Part shown: piece after piece, positions 1 to 10,100 of the stretch
Layout: each line of letters begins with the position of its first letter
How positions within the stretch are numbered: position 1 is the first letter of the stretch
Assembly (NCBI RefSeq): GCF_000468755.1
Contig: NZ_AWEZ01000045.1
Span: forward strand, 62,001 to 126,000
Direction of reading: 5' to 3'
Length of the DNA: 64,000 nt
Source: Olsenella profusa F0195
Lineage (GTDB): Bacteria > Actinomycetota > Coriobacteriia > Coriobacteriales > Atopobiaceae
Notes under the pieces: generated by a model
Told to the model about the DNA's origin: nothing
The model's input: the letters and a program-made list of their open reading frames with translations, nothing else
Databases searched by the model: none
Translations under genes and position numbers: made by a program

Positions 1-177
1 CGCCTCGAGGTCGCGACGCTGCTGGCGCGGGGCGCCTCCTACGCGAGCGTCTCGGGCGAGACGGGCGCCTCGTCCACGACGGTAAGCCGGGTGAACAAGT
101 GCCTCCACGGCGGTTCGGGCGGCTATCGCCTGGTGCTGGAACGCCTGGGGGAGCGATCCGGCGAACGCGCCGGCTGA
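1..177 (+). CDS. YerC/YecD family TrpR-related protein (3' end only)
   Basis: The window opens inside this gene; 58 codons remain in frame 1, ending in TGA. The visible part reads as the C-terminal helix-turn-helix of the TrpR-like YerC/YecD family: RLEVATLLARGASYASVSGE followed by TGASSTTVSRVNKCL and a GSGGYRLVLERL end, all typical of the family. Members are small DNA-binding proteins of about 100 residues thought to be repressors; their ligand is not established. addB starts 65 bp downstream on the same strand. The N-terminus and promoter lie outside the window. Confidence 0.85.
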   Translation, partial: RLEVATLLARGASYASVSGETGASSTTVSRVNKCLHGGSGGYRLVLERLGERSGERAG

Positions 178-195
178 TCGGTGTCGCCCGGTCGC

Positions 196-203
196 GCTAC
201 CAT
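196..203 (+). promoter_or_regulatory. Candidate -10 element for addB-addA
   Basis: The octamer GCTACCAT lies 39 bp before the addB start codon. The same GCTAYCAT sequence sits at a similar distance before dnaE, ruvC and tRNA-Arg in this window. No convincing -35 hexamer is present. Confidence 0.4.
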
Positions 204-242
204 GCCCATAGGATTCACGAGGGAGGCCGTGGTGGGGGAGTC

Positions 243-3200
243 ATGTCGCTGTGCATAGTGAGGACGACCGACGAGCGTCTGGTGAGCGATGCCGTGGTGG
301 CGACGCTCAAGGAGGCGCTTGCGACACAGGGGCGCGCCACCCTGCTGGTGCCGGACCTCACGACGCAGCTCGTCGCCGCGCGCGAGCTCTCCCGGCATGC
401 GGGGCTGTCGCTGGGAGTCACCATAGCCACGCCCTCCGCGTGGGCCCGTGAGCGCTGGGAGGTGTGGGGGGACGGTTCCAGGGTCATCGAGGGTACCGCC
501 CGTGCCATTCTTGTGGGCCAGGTGCTTGCGCAGGCAACCCCTGAGGAGCGGGGTGGCGTGGAGGCAAACCCCGGCACCGGGCATCTGATGCAGGACCTTG
601 CGCGGCGGGCGCTCCCCTGGCTTCCCATGGGCGCGCGCGCCGCCACCCACACGGACGCCCTCGAGCGCTGCACCGAGGCGGAGCGGAGCGTCATTCGTCT
701 GGTGGGCACCTATGCCACCCGCGCGCGCGAGCAGGGCCTCGTCGAGGAAGGTGAGGTCATGGCCAGCCTTCCCGACACGCTTGTACGGCAGGGCGTTGCG
801 GTCCCCCCCATCGTGGCGGTGGGCATGGCCATGCTGCCGCGCGCAGAGCGCGAGCTCTTGGCCGGCCTTGCTCGGCTGACGGCCGTGCACCTGCAGGTGA
901 GAGCCTACGGTTCCCAGGTGGATGCCGCTGGCGACACGGTCCTGGCCGACCTCGTGGCGTCGGCGCGCTCGCGGGGCGTGGAGGTGTCTGAGCGCAGGTG
1001 TGCCGCCGGGTGGCATCCTCGTCGTGCGGACGAGCTGACAGGCGTGCTGCGGTCGCTGTTCTCTGGCGGGGAGGGCGGTGTGGGGCCCACCGGTGCGGTC
1101 ACGCTGCTCGAGGCGGCGGGCCCAACGGCGGAGGCCGAGCTCGTCGCGCGTCACTGTGCCGCGCTCGCCCGCGCGGGTGCCGCGCGGATCGCCGTGAGCG
1201 CGCCCGACACGGCGCGCGCCTGGCGGGAGCTGGCTCCCAAGCTCCAGGCGCGGGGCATCTCGGCGCGCGCTCGGCTTGTGCGGCCCTGTGGCCAGACGGA
1301 GGCGGGACGCGCGCTGACCGGATTCATGCGAGGCGTCGCCCGTCTCGCCGCGCTTGACGCCACATGGCCGGCGCCCGAGCGCGTGGAGGAGGGCACGCTC
1401 GTCCGCTTGGGCAGCATGGAGTGGTGGCCCCCCTCGAACCTCATCGACTTTCTGCTCTCGGGCGTCTCCCGCGTCCCCGTGGGCAGGGCGTACCGGCTCG
1501 ACGCCTCGTGGCGCAGGGATCGCCTGCTCACGCCCGCCGATGTCCTTGGCCAGCTGCAGAACGGGAAGCTGACCTCCGCCACCGTCGCCCATGCCACACG
1601 CGAGCTGCTACGGGGCCGTGTGGGTTCCATGGCCTCCAAGCTGCTCGCACCCTGTGGCGCTGGCGACAGGGCCACGTCCGATGCGGCGGCGACGGTGCCC
1701 GACGGCCCGGGTGCCCTTGCGGAGGCCGAGGCGACGGGCGTCCTGACGGCCGTGCTGGATGTGGCCGGTACCCTCAGGGAGCTGGGCATCATGGCCGGTC
1801 CGGCGGCCGAGGGGGACGTCGGCCTCGAGACGCTCGTGGACGTCTGCTGCCGTGCGCTCGAGGCCCGGCCCCTTCGGGTCAGGCCGCAGGTCGTCGTGCC
1901 CGGCGCATCGTGCGTCGTGGATGTGATGGATGCCCCCGCGGCGGCGCGCCTTGACCCCGGCTCCGTCGACGCGCTCGTCTGCTGTGGCCAGACATCCGAG
2001 GAGGCTCCCGTCGGCACCGGGGACGACGTCCTGACGGCGCTCCTCGAGACGCTGGGCGTCGAACCGCCCCTGAGCCCCATGGACCTGTCGCGCGCCCGCT
2101 TTACCGCCACGCTCGCCGCACCCACGCGGCAGTTCGCGCTCGAGTTCGTCACAAATGACGCGGACGCCAGGCAGGCATACCCCTCCGTGATGCTCACCGA
2201 GCTGCTCGCCTGCTATGGGCAGGACGCCCGAGGGGCACTGCCTGTGGAGACCCGTGACGAGCTGGGCGCCGCGGAGAACGTCTCACCCTGCGGTGCGCCT
2301 GCGCCGCAGGGGGTGGAGCAGGTCGCCCCCGCCGGGCGGATCGATCCCTCCAAGCGGCCGTTCATCGTCGTGCCCCAGGAGGGGAGTCTCGTGGGGCTGG
2401 TCGATGGCAAGCCGCAGCTCTCCGCCTCGCAGCTCGAGTCGTACCTCGAGTGCCCCTACAAGTGGTTCAGCCTCCGTCGCCTGAGGCTGGGGACGGTCGA
2501 TGCGGGCCTTGGCGCCCTGGAGATGGGCGTCTTTGCACATCGCGTGCTGGAGGTCACGCATCGTGCGCTGCTCGACGACGCCCTCGAGGCCCTTGCCGCG
2601 GCGGGCGAGCCCCTGCCCGATGTCGCCGCCCATCCGGAGCTCAGGGTGCCGGGATCGCGGGTGAGCGACCACGATGCCCTTATGCTCGGACGTGCCCGCG
2701 AGGTGCTGGACGAGGAGTTCGCGGCGCACCTGCGCCATCAGGGCATCCGTGAGGGAAAGCGCAAGCGCCCGCAGTCGTTTGTGCCGCATACGGCGCCTGA
2801 GGAGGGCATGCTCGCCACGCTGCACAAGGACCTCCTCTCGCTGCTCGACTACGAGTCCACGATCTTCGTGGGGTACGAGCCGCGCCACTTCGAGTGGGAC
2901 TTCGGCCGAGGGAACGACCTTGTGGAATATGCGGGAGCCTACCTCAGCGGCACCATCGACCGCGTGGACGTGGATGCCCATGGCCAGGCGGTGGTGATCG
3001 ACTACAAGCACAAGAGCCCTGCCACGTTCGGGGACGAGTACGCCGCCTTTCCCAAGGAGGGCCCCGCAAAGGATGGCACGCTCGAGCTTCCCCGCAGGGT
3101 GCAGTCGCTCATCTATGGCCAGGTCGTGCGTCGCCGTCATTCCGACCTCAAGGTGGTGGGTACCGTCTATCTGGCCACCAGGGGGGACCATGCGATCGCG

Positions 3201-3467
3201 GGGGCCGTGCGCGAGGATGCGTGCGAGAGGGTCTTTGGCCCCCACCTGCCCGGAGCCAAGGCGCTTGCGCGTATGGCGGTGCCGGAGGGGGCGACCTTCC
3301 GGGCGGGGGAGGCCCGGGGCATGGATGGCCTGCTTGACGCCACCGAGGAGCTCATCGGGGCAAAGGTGCAGGAGCTGCTCGAGGGAAGGATCGAGGCGCG
3401 GCCCAGGGACCGGTATGCCTGCGAGTACTGTCCGGTGATGAACTGCGAGAGGAGGCTGAGCTCATGA
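243..3467 (+). CDS. addB: AddB-like PD-(D/E)XK nuclease / helicase-fold subunit
   Basis: Second subunit of an AddAB (RexAB)-type complex that processes double-strand breaks for recombination. The ATG at 243 is chosen because GGGGAG lies just upstream; the frame runs further 5' but with no ribosome site. The protein is 1,074 residues. The N-terminal half has the inactive helicase fold without a readable Walker A motif. The C-terminus holds a RecB-family nuclease: SASQLESYLECPYKW near 727, D906 in GTIDRVD, and D920 and K922 in VIDYKHK. Four cysteines (about 737, 1060, 1063 and 1068, the last three in CEYCPVMNC) match the AddB iron-sulfur staple. It overlaps addA by 4 bp (ATGA), so the two are translationally coupled. 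Confidence 0.85.
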   Translation: MSLCIVRTTDERLVSDAVVATLKEALATQGRATLLVPDLTTQLVAARELSRHAGLSLGVTIATPSAWARERWEVWGDGSRVIEGTARAILVGQVLAQATPEERGGVEANPGTGHLMQDLARRALPWLPMGARAATHTDALERCTEAERSVIRLVGTYATRAREQGLVEEGEVMASLPDTLVRQGVAVPPIVAVGMAMLPRAERELLAGLARLTAVHLQVRAYGSQVDAAGDTVLADLVASARSRGVEVSERRCAAGWHPRRADELTGVLRSLFSGGEGGVGPTGAVTLLEAAGPTAEAELVARHCAALARAGAARIAVSAPDTARAWRELAPKLQARGISARARLVRPCGQTEAGRALTGFMRGVARLAALDATWPAPERVEEGTLVRLGSMEWWPPSNLIDFLLSGVSRVPVGRAYRLDASWRRDRLLTPADVLGQLQNGKLTSATVAHATRELLRGRVGSMASKLLAPCGAGDRATSDAAATVPDGPGALAEAEATGVLTAVLDVAGTLRELGIMAGPAAEGDVGLETLVDVCCRALEARPLRVRPQVVVPGASCVVDVMDAPAAARLDPGSVDALVCCGQTSEEAPVGTGDDVLTALLETLGVEPPLSPMDLSRARFTATLAAPTRQFALEFVTNDADARQAYPSVMLTELLACYGQDARGALPVETRDELGAAENVSPCGAPAPQGVEQVAPAGRIDPSKRPFIVVPQEGSLVGLVDGKPQLSASQLESYLECPYKWFSLRRLRLGTVDAGLGALEMGVFAHRVLEVTHRALLDDALEALAAAGEPLPDVAAHPELRVPGSRVSDHDALMLGRAREVLDEEFAAHLRHQGIREGKRKRPQSFVPHTAPEEGMLATLHKDLLSLLDYESTIFVGYEPRHFEWDFGRGNDLVEYAGAYLSGTIDRVDVDAHGQAVVIDYKHKSPATFGDEYAAFPKEGPAKDGTLELPRRVQSLIYGQVVRRRHSDLKVVGTVYLATRGDHAIAGAVREDACERVFGPHLPGAKALARMAVPEGATFRAGEARGMDGLLDATEELIGAKVQELLEGRIEARPRDRYACEYCPVMNCERRLSS

Positions 3468-6400
3468 GTGGCCTTGACCTCTCGGGCCTCAACGATGGCC
3501 AACGGTCCATCGTCACCACGCTGGACGAGCCTCTCTTCGTCGAGGCGGGTGCCGGTTCGGGCAAGACGTTCACGCTCACGCAGCGCATAGCGTGGGCGCT
3601 CTCGGAGGGGTCCGGGCCAGACGGCAGGCCCTTCCTGGACGATCTCTCGCAGGTGCTCGTCATCACGTTCACGCGTGCCGCTGCGCGTGAGATCAGGGAG
3701 CGCGTACGCTCCAGCCTGCGTGCGTTGGGCCTGCGGGAGGCGGCCCTCTCGGTGGACTCCGCCTGGATCAGCACCATTCATGGCATGTGCTCGCGCATCC
3801 TCAAGCGCCATGCGCTCGACCTGGGGCTCGACCCCGGCTTCTCCATGGCGTCCACGACCGCGGCGGACGAGCTGCGCCGTCGGGCGCTCTGGGACGTGGT
3901 GGGCGAGGCCCATCGCGGCGCCAACGAGAGCGCGGCGCTGGCAGCCGCCTTCGACCAGTTCGACTTCGGCGTACAGGGGCCACGCGGCGACTCCGGCGTC
4001 CTCGGCATGGTGGACGACATCATGCAGGCGGCTCGGAGGTGTGGCTACGATGCGCTGACGGTGCCGCCCGCCGCCGATGTCGACGAGCTCATGGGCTCCC
4101 TCCGTGCGAGCTATGGGACCCTGGTGGCCGACGGGCTCACGGACAAGGCCCGCGCGGTCATAGGGCCCTCCCTTGAGGCCTTGGACGCCTTCGCCCGGCT
4201 GCCGCCCGGCAGGCGCACGGCAGAGGAGGCACGCCGCGTTCTCGAGCGGGTGAGCATGCCCAAGGGTCGGCCCACCTGCATCAAGGAGGCCCTGTCCGCC
4301 GCCAGGGCCGACCTCGCCCGCGCCAGGCTCGAGCTCGCGCTGATGGACATGCGTCCTGTCGCCAAGGAGCTCATCGGGCTTGCCCGTGCGGCGGACGAGC
4401 GCTATGCGCAGGCCAAGCGCGAGGCCTCGCTGCTTGATGACGATGACCTCGTCACCCTGGCCCTGCGCGCGGTGACGTCGTCTCCCGAGGTGGCGCGAGA
4501 CTATGAGGGCCGCTTCCACCTCGTGATGGTGGACGAGTTCCAGGACACCGACGCCCAGCAGCTTGAGCTCATAACCATGCTTGCGGGGAAGGGCGCCCGG
4601 CACCTCGCCACCGTGGGCGATGCCCAGCAGTCCATCTACCGCTTCCGTGGGGCGGACGTGAGTGTGTTCAGGGGTCGTGGGGAGGCGCTGCCTTCCCGCG
4701 AGCACATACGCCTTTCGACCAACTATCGCAGCCATGCGGATGTGCTCTCGTTTGTCGACAGGGTCTGTGGGGGAGCCCGAGGCCTGCTGGGGGGCTTCAT
4801 GCACCTCGATGCCGATCCCGGGCGTCCGGATGGGTATCGCTGCCCGGACATTCCGCGCGTGAGCATCGAGATTGCGAGTGGTACCGCCGCGCTGGCCGAC
4901 CGGCGTCGTGTGCTTGCCCTGGGCATCGCCGATCGTCTCGCGCGCTACCGGCAGGTAGGCGAGCGGCCGGGGGACATGGCGCTCCTCCTGGGTACCACAT
5001 CGCATGCCGAGCTCTACATAGACGCCATTCGGGCGCGTGGCCTCGAGTGCATCGTCACGGGGGGCTCGACGTTCACGGATGCCCCTGAGGTCAGGGTGGT
5101 CGCGGCGCTCCTGCATGCCCTGGCGAACCCGCGGGATACCCAGACGGGTCTGTTCCCGCTGCTGTCCTCGGAGATGTTCGAGCTCGACGCCAACGACTTC
5201 GTGCAGCTGGGCACGCGCCCGCAGGCCGTTCTTGACGCACCGACCAAGCGACCCATCGACGTCGGCCTGCGTGACATGGTCTTCTTCCATGGGGACAGGC
5301 CCTCCAGGCGCCTCTCCCGCGCCCACGAGGTGCTCTGCGAGGCGTGCCGACTCCTCTCCGCGCTGCCGGTCGCGGACGTGTGCCTGCGGGTCATCCGCGG
5401 GTCGGGATGGCTCTCCCGCCTGGAGCGGGCGGGTGCGGCGGGGAGGTCGCGCGAGGCGAACGTGCTCGCGGCCGTCCGCTACGTGCGCGAGCTCACGGAA
5501 GACCTTGGCCTGGGGCCGGCACGGGCGGCTCTGGAGTTTGACCGCTGGCTCGCGCTGGCAAAGGTCCCCCCGGCGTCGCTTTCGGGCGGGGAGACCACGG
5601 CCGTGCGCGTCATGACCATCCATGCCTCCAAGGGCCTCGAGTTCCCCATCGTGGCCGTGGCGGAGTGCTGGGACAATCCTAGGATGCGCTCGCGCGTCAT
5701 GATGGACGGCCCAGGCGATGTGGGCACGTGTCCCATGGTGCTCATGCCCAAGGGCATGCCTCGGCAGTCCGCGGCGTCTGCCTGCGATGACCCCCGCACG
5801 TTGGGGGAGTGGTTCTCCTGCCTGCGGGGGCGCTCGAGGGACGAGGAGGAGGCGGAGAGGACACGCCTGCTGTACGTCGCGCTCACGAGGGCTCGTGAGG
5901 CTCTGATCGTGGGCGTCTACTGCAACGTCACCAAGAGGGGACTGGCACCCACGCTGGCGGGGGGCCTCCTGGACGCCCTCTATGGAGGCGCGCTGCCTGG
6001 GGTGGGACGGTCCTCCCTCGACTTTGGGGGAAAGGCCGCGGCGTCCGTGCGCCGCGTCGAGGTCACGAAGGCGACCGGTGGTCCCGTGGTCGATTCCGCC
6101 GGTACGCTGTCCCTGCCGGAGGGGGGGATGTCGGGCACGGAATGCTCCGCGAACGATGTGCCCGAGGCGCGCGCCTTCACGTTCTTTGGGGTCGAGCCCG
6201 ATGCCGCCCTGCCCGCAACGACCCTGTGGACGCCGCGTGAGGGGGTGTTCAGCTACTCCTCGGCCCATGCGCTCATGGACGACGGTGCGCCCGCCCCCTC
6301 CGTGTGGGTGGGGCGCGCGGCCCAGGACGAGGGCGCGCCCGCGCCGGACGATGCGGACAAGGCCACCAACCTGGGCTCCGCCTTCCACGAACTCGCGCAG

Positions 6401-6910
6401 TCGCTTGTGGAGTGTGGGGCGGACGTCCCCTGCGCGGAGCGTGTCGCCGCGAACAAGCGCCTCTGGCACCTCTCCGAGCGTGCGGGGGCGCGCCTGGATG
6501 CGGCCCTTGCCCGTTGGTGTGCCTCCTCGCTGCGACGCGAGGTGCGCCGCCACGGCCTCGTGCGTGCCGAGGTGCCGTTCTTCCTGGCCGTTGACTCCTC
6601 GTTCGGCGATTATGTGGAGGGGGCCATCGACCTTCTGGCCACCGACCCCGACGCCCCCGATGCGCTCGTGGTGGACTACAAGACGGGCGATCGCGCTCTC
6701 ACGCTCGCAGAGATCGAGGCGCGCCATCGCATGCAGGCCAACTTCTATGCCTACGTGCTCATGCAGTGCGGCATGGAGCGCGTGACGTGCGCCTTCTGCT
6801 GCGTCGAGCTCGATGCGGGCGAGCTGGGGGGCACTCCCGGCGAGCCGGTGGTCGTGCGCTATGCGTTCGATGGAAAGCACCAGCCGAGGATCGGGCAGAC
6901 CGGCGGCTAG
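3464..6910 (+). CDS. addA: AddA-like UvrD-family helicase/nuclease
   Basis: Motor and nuclease subunit of the AddAB pair, 1,148 residues. SF1A helicase motifs appear in order: Walker A EAGAGSGKTFT near residue 28, Walker B VMVDEFQDTD near 356, motif III GDAQQSIYRFRGAD, motif IV NYRSH, motif V TIHASKGLEFP near 719 and motif VI YVALTRAREAL near 804. A second PD-(D/E)XK nuclease lies at the end, with VEGAIDLL near 1050 and VVDYKTGD near 1070. All catalytic residues look intact. It starts inside the last codons of addB and is probably expressed only with it. In this pair AddA is expected to cut the 3' strand and AddB the 5' strand. Confidence 0.9.
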   Translation: MSGLDLSGLNDGQRSIVTTLDEPLFVEAGAGSGKTFTLTQRIAWALSEGSGPDGRPFLDDLSQVLVITFTRAAAREIRERVRSSLRALGLREAALSVDSAWISTIHGMCSRILKRHALDLGLDPGFSMASTTAADELRRRALWDVVGEAHRGANESAALAAAFDQFDFGVQGPRGDSGVLGMVDDIMQAARRCGYDALTVPPAADVDELMGSLRASYGTLVADGLTDKARAVIGPSLEALDAFARLPPGRRTAEEARRVLERVSMPKGRPTCIKEALSAARADLARARLELALMDMRPVAKELIGLARAADERYAQAKREASLLDDDDLVTLALRAVTSSPEVARDYEGRFHLVMVDEFQDTDAQQLELITMLAGKGARHLATVGDAQQSIYRFRGADVSVFRGRGEALPSREHIRLSTNYRSHADVLSFVDRVCGGARGLLGGFMHLDADPGRPDGYRCPDIPRVSIEIASGTAALADRRRVLALGIADRLARYRQVGERPGDMALLLGTTSHAELYIDAIRARGLECIVTGGSTFTDAPEVRVVAALLHALANPRDTQTGLFPLLSSEMFELDANDFVQLGTRPQAVLDAPTKRPIDVGLRDMVFFHGDRPSRRLSRAHEVLCEACRLLSALPVADVCLRVIRGSGWLSRLERAGAAGRSREANVLAAVRYVRELTEDLGLGPARAALEFDRWLALAKVPPASLSGGETTAVRVMTIHASKGLEFPIVAVAECWDNPRMRSRVMMDGPGDVGTCPMVLMPKGMPRQSAASACDDPRTLGEWFSCLRGRSRDEEEAERTRLLYVALTRAREALIVGVYCNVTKRGLAPTLAGGLLDALYGGALPGVGRSSLDFGGKAAASVRRVEVTKATGGPVVDSAGTLSLPEGGMSGTECSANDVPEARAFTFFGVEPDAALPATTLWTPREGVFSYSSAHALMDDGAPAPSVWVGRAAQDEGAPAPDDADKATNLGSAFHELAQSLVECGADVPCAERVAANKRLWHLSERAGARLDAALARWCASSLRREVRRHGLVRAEVPFFLAVDSSFGDYVEGAIDLLATDPDAPDALVVDYKTGDRALTLAEIEARHRMQANFYAYVLMQCGMERVTCAFCCVELDAGELGGTPGEPVVVRYAFDGKHQPRIGQTGG

Positions 6911-7079
6911 CCACGGAGTGGGGCCTCCTGCCCGTGCGCTCGCATCCGCGGCGGTCGGCCCGGCACGAGATGGACGTCGTATGGGAACGTGCGTTCCTCG
7001 AAATGCGGTTTAGCTGGGGATATCTGTGAATCCGCAGCTATGCGTGGGGCGATGCCGGCAGATTCGGTCGGGGCGTTCG

Positions 7080-7087
7080 GCTATCAT
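7080..7087 (+). promoter_or_regulatory. Candidate -10 element for dnaE
   Basis: GCTATCAT lies 39 bp upstream of the dnaE ATG, in the 216-bp gap after addA. It matches the octamer before addB, ruvC and tRNA-Arg. No clear -35 partner is visible. Confidence 0.4.
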
Positions 7088-7126
7088 CTGTCCTGACGGT
7101 GTTCGGCTTTCCCGGAGGCAGCGCGC

Positions 7127-10100
7127 ATGGCATTCGTCCATCTCCACAATCACTCGGACTTCTCGATCCTCGATGGCGCCACGCGCATTCCCGACATGGT
7201 CAAGCGTGCGGTGGACCTCAAGATGCCCGCCGTCGCCCTCACGGATCACGGCTACATGTTTGGCATCCCCAACCTCGACCTCGAGTGCCGCCACTACAAC
7301 GACGACGCCCCCGCCATGGTGCAGTGGCGCCACGATGTGGAGTGCTTCAAGAAGGGCTGGGACCTGGACGAACCCGAGCCCGACCGTCCCGATGCGGAGC
7401 CCTGGCAGTGCGCGCATGCCCAATGGGAGGGGGACGTCCGGGCGTGGGAGGGGTCCGACCACGACCTCTCCGCCGTTCAGGCCCATCGTGCCCCGCTGCG
7501 CATCAAGCCCATCTTCGGCTGCGAGGCCTACTTCATCACGGACGACTGCATCGAGCGCGGCACCAAGCAGCGTCGCTACCACCTCATCCTGCTCGCCAAG
7601 AACGAGACGGGCTATGCCAACCTGCTCAGGTGCATGTCCATCGCCGCGGGCCACGAGATGTACTACTACAAGCCGCGCGTCACGCTCGACATGCTCAGGC
7701 GTTACAGCGAGGGCGTCATCTGCCAGAGCGCCTGCGTGCAGGGCATCATCCCCCAGCGCATCCTCGAGGGCAACGTGGACGAGGCTCGCGAGTGGGCGCG
7801 TGCCTTCAGGGGCATCTACGGCGATGACTTCTACATCGAGATACAGGACCACGGTCTCAGCTTCCGCAACGGCTGGGACGATCGCAAGCTCGACGAGTAC
7901 CTCGTCAGGATCGCCCGCGAGCTGGACATCAAGGTCGTCGTCACCAATGACTTTCACTACCTCACGCGCGAGGACGCCCCCACGCAGGACATCCTCTCCT
8001 GTATCGGCAAGGCCACCACGCTCGATGACCCCAACCGCATGCGCATGGAGGGCAGCGAATTCTACATGAAGAGCGAACAGGAGATGCGCGAGCTCTTCTC
8101 CTGGATTCCCGAGGCGTGTGACACCACGCTCGAGATCGCAGACAAGTGCGACTTTGAGCTTGACTGGTCCAGCATGTACCTGCCGAACTTCCCAGGGCTC
8201 AAGTCCGGTGAGACGGCAGAGGAACGCTTCCGGACGGAGTGCGAGAGAGGCCTGGCAAGGCGCTATGGCAACGACTGGCGCAATGTGGTCATCAACGGCA
8301 TCAACGTGCAGGAGCGCTTCGAGTACGAGTACAAGGTCATCTGCGACAAGGGCTTTGCCAACTACTTCCTCATCGTGCAGGACTACGTCCAGTGGGCCAA
8401 GGACAACGGCATCGGCGTGGGGCCAGGCCGCGGCTCGGCGGCAGGGGCCATCGTGGCCTATGCCATGAACATCACGAGCTTCGACCCGCTCGAGAACAAC
8501 CTCATGTTCGAACGCTTCCTCTCGCCGCAGCGCTCCGAGATGCCCGACATCGACATGGACTTCGATGACGAGCACCTGCAGGACGTCCTGCAGCACGTGC
8601 GCGACGTCTACGGCGAGGACCACGTCTGCAAGGTCATCACCTACTCCACCATCAAGGCCAAGCAGGCCATCAACGATGCCGCCCGCGTGCTGGGCCAGCC
8701 CGTCTACGTGGGGCAGCGCCTCTCCAAGATGCTCTCGAACGACCCCAAGCTGGCGCTTGGGAATGCCCTGCACAAGAACGAGAAGAGGCCCGACCAGTAT
8801 TCGCCCGACTTTGAGGACGCCTACGACAAGGACCCCGATGCGCACCACATCATCGATGCGGCCCTCTCCATCGAGGGACTGACGCGCGGCGAGGGCGTGC
8901 ACGCCTGCGCCACGCTCATCGCCCCCACGCCCGTCACCGACCACGTGCCCACCAAGCTCGACACCAAGGGCAACGTCACCATCACGCAGTACGAGGGCCA
9001 CTCGGTGGCCGACATGGGCCTGCTCAAGATGGACTTCCTGGGTCTGCGCACCCTCACCGTCATCGACAAGGCGCTGGCCAACATCCGCCACAGCCATCCC
9101 GCCGCAGCCGACATCGAGGCCATGCCAAGGGCCGTCAGGGCCTGTCTCAAACCCGATGTCACCTGCGTGGACATCGACGTGGACAAGATCGACTTCGCAG
9201 ACCCCAAGATCTACGAGCTGCTGGGCTGCGGCCACACGGCGGGCGTGTTCCAAGTGGAGTCCGACGGCATGACGGCCACCATCAAGAACATGCAGCCCAC
9301 GGAATACAAGCAGATCGTGGCCCTCATCGCCCTCTATCGCCCAGGCCCCTTGGGCGCCGGCATGGTGGACAGCTACATCAAGCGCATGCATGGCCAAGAG
9401 AGGATCTCGTACTACGACGAGCGACTGCGCCCCATCCTGGAGGAGACCTACGGCACCATGGTCTACCAGGAGCAGGTCATGCAGATCTCGGTCAAGATGA
9501 GTGGCTTCACGCCGGGCGAGTCAGACTCCCGCATGCGCAAGCCCGTGGCCAAGAAGAAGATCAAGATGCTGACAGGTGAGGTCTTCCACTGGGAGGGCAA
9601 CGGTGCGGACGAGACCATCTACGACCACTGGATGAACGGTGCCGTCACCAATGGCTACCGGCGCGAAGTCGCCCAGGAGCTTTGGGACAACGTCCTTGAG
9701 TTCGCCTCCTACGCCTTCAACAAGAGCCACTCGGCGGGCTACGCCATCCTCGTCATGCAGACGGCCTGGCTCAAGGCCTACTTCCCGCGCGAGTACATGG
9801 CCTCGGTCCTCACGTCCTACATGGGCAAGACGGACAAGATCGTCCACTACGTGAGCGCATGCCGTCACGAGGGCATCCAGGTGCTCCCCCCCGACATCAA
9901 CGAGTCCGGCAGGGACTTCACGGCGACGGCCGATGGCATACGCTTTGGCTTTGCCGGCATCCGCGGCGTGGGCGAGGGCCCGGCGGAGGCCATCATGACC
10001 GAGCGCGCCGAGGGTGGGCCCTTCAAGAACCTGCATGACTTCGTCGATCGCGTGGACGGTGGCCAGGCAAACCGTCGCGTCGTGGAGGCGCTCATCAAGG

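Noticed and set aside
3167-6880. 1,237-codon open frame on the minus strand opposite addA
   Set aside because: It is exactly opposite a gene with all helicase and nuclease motifs, is rich in Arg, His and Gly, and matches no family; high GC leaves antisense frames open.
7010-9397. 795-codon minus-strand frame opposite dnaE
   Set aside because: Repetitive Val/His/Asp/Gly composition and full overlap with conserved dnaE codons show it is a shadow.
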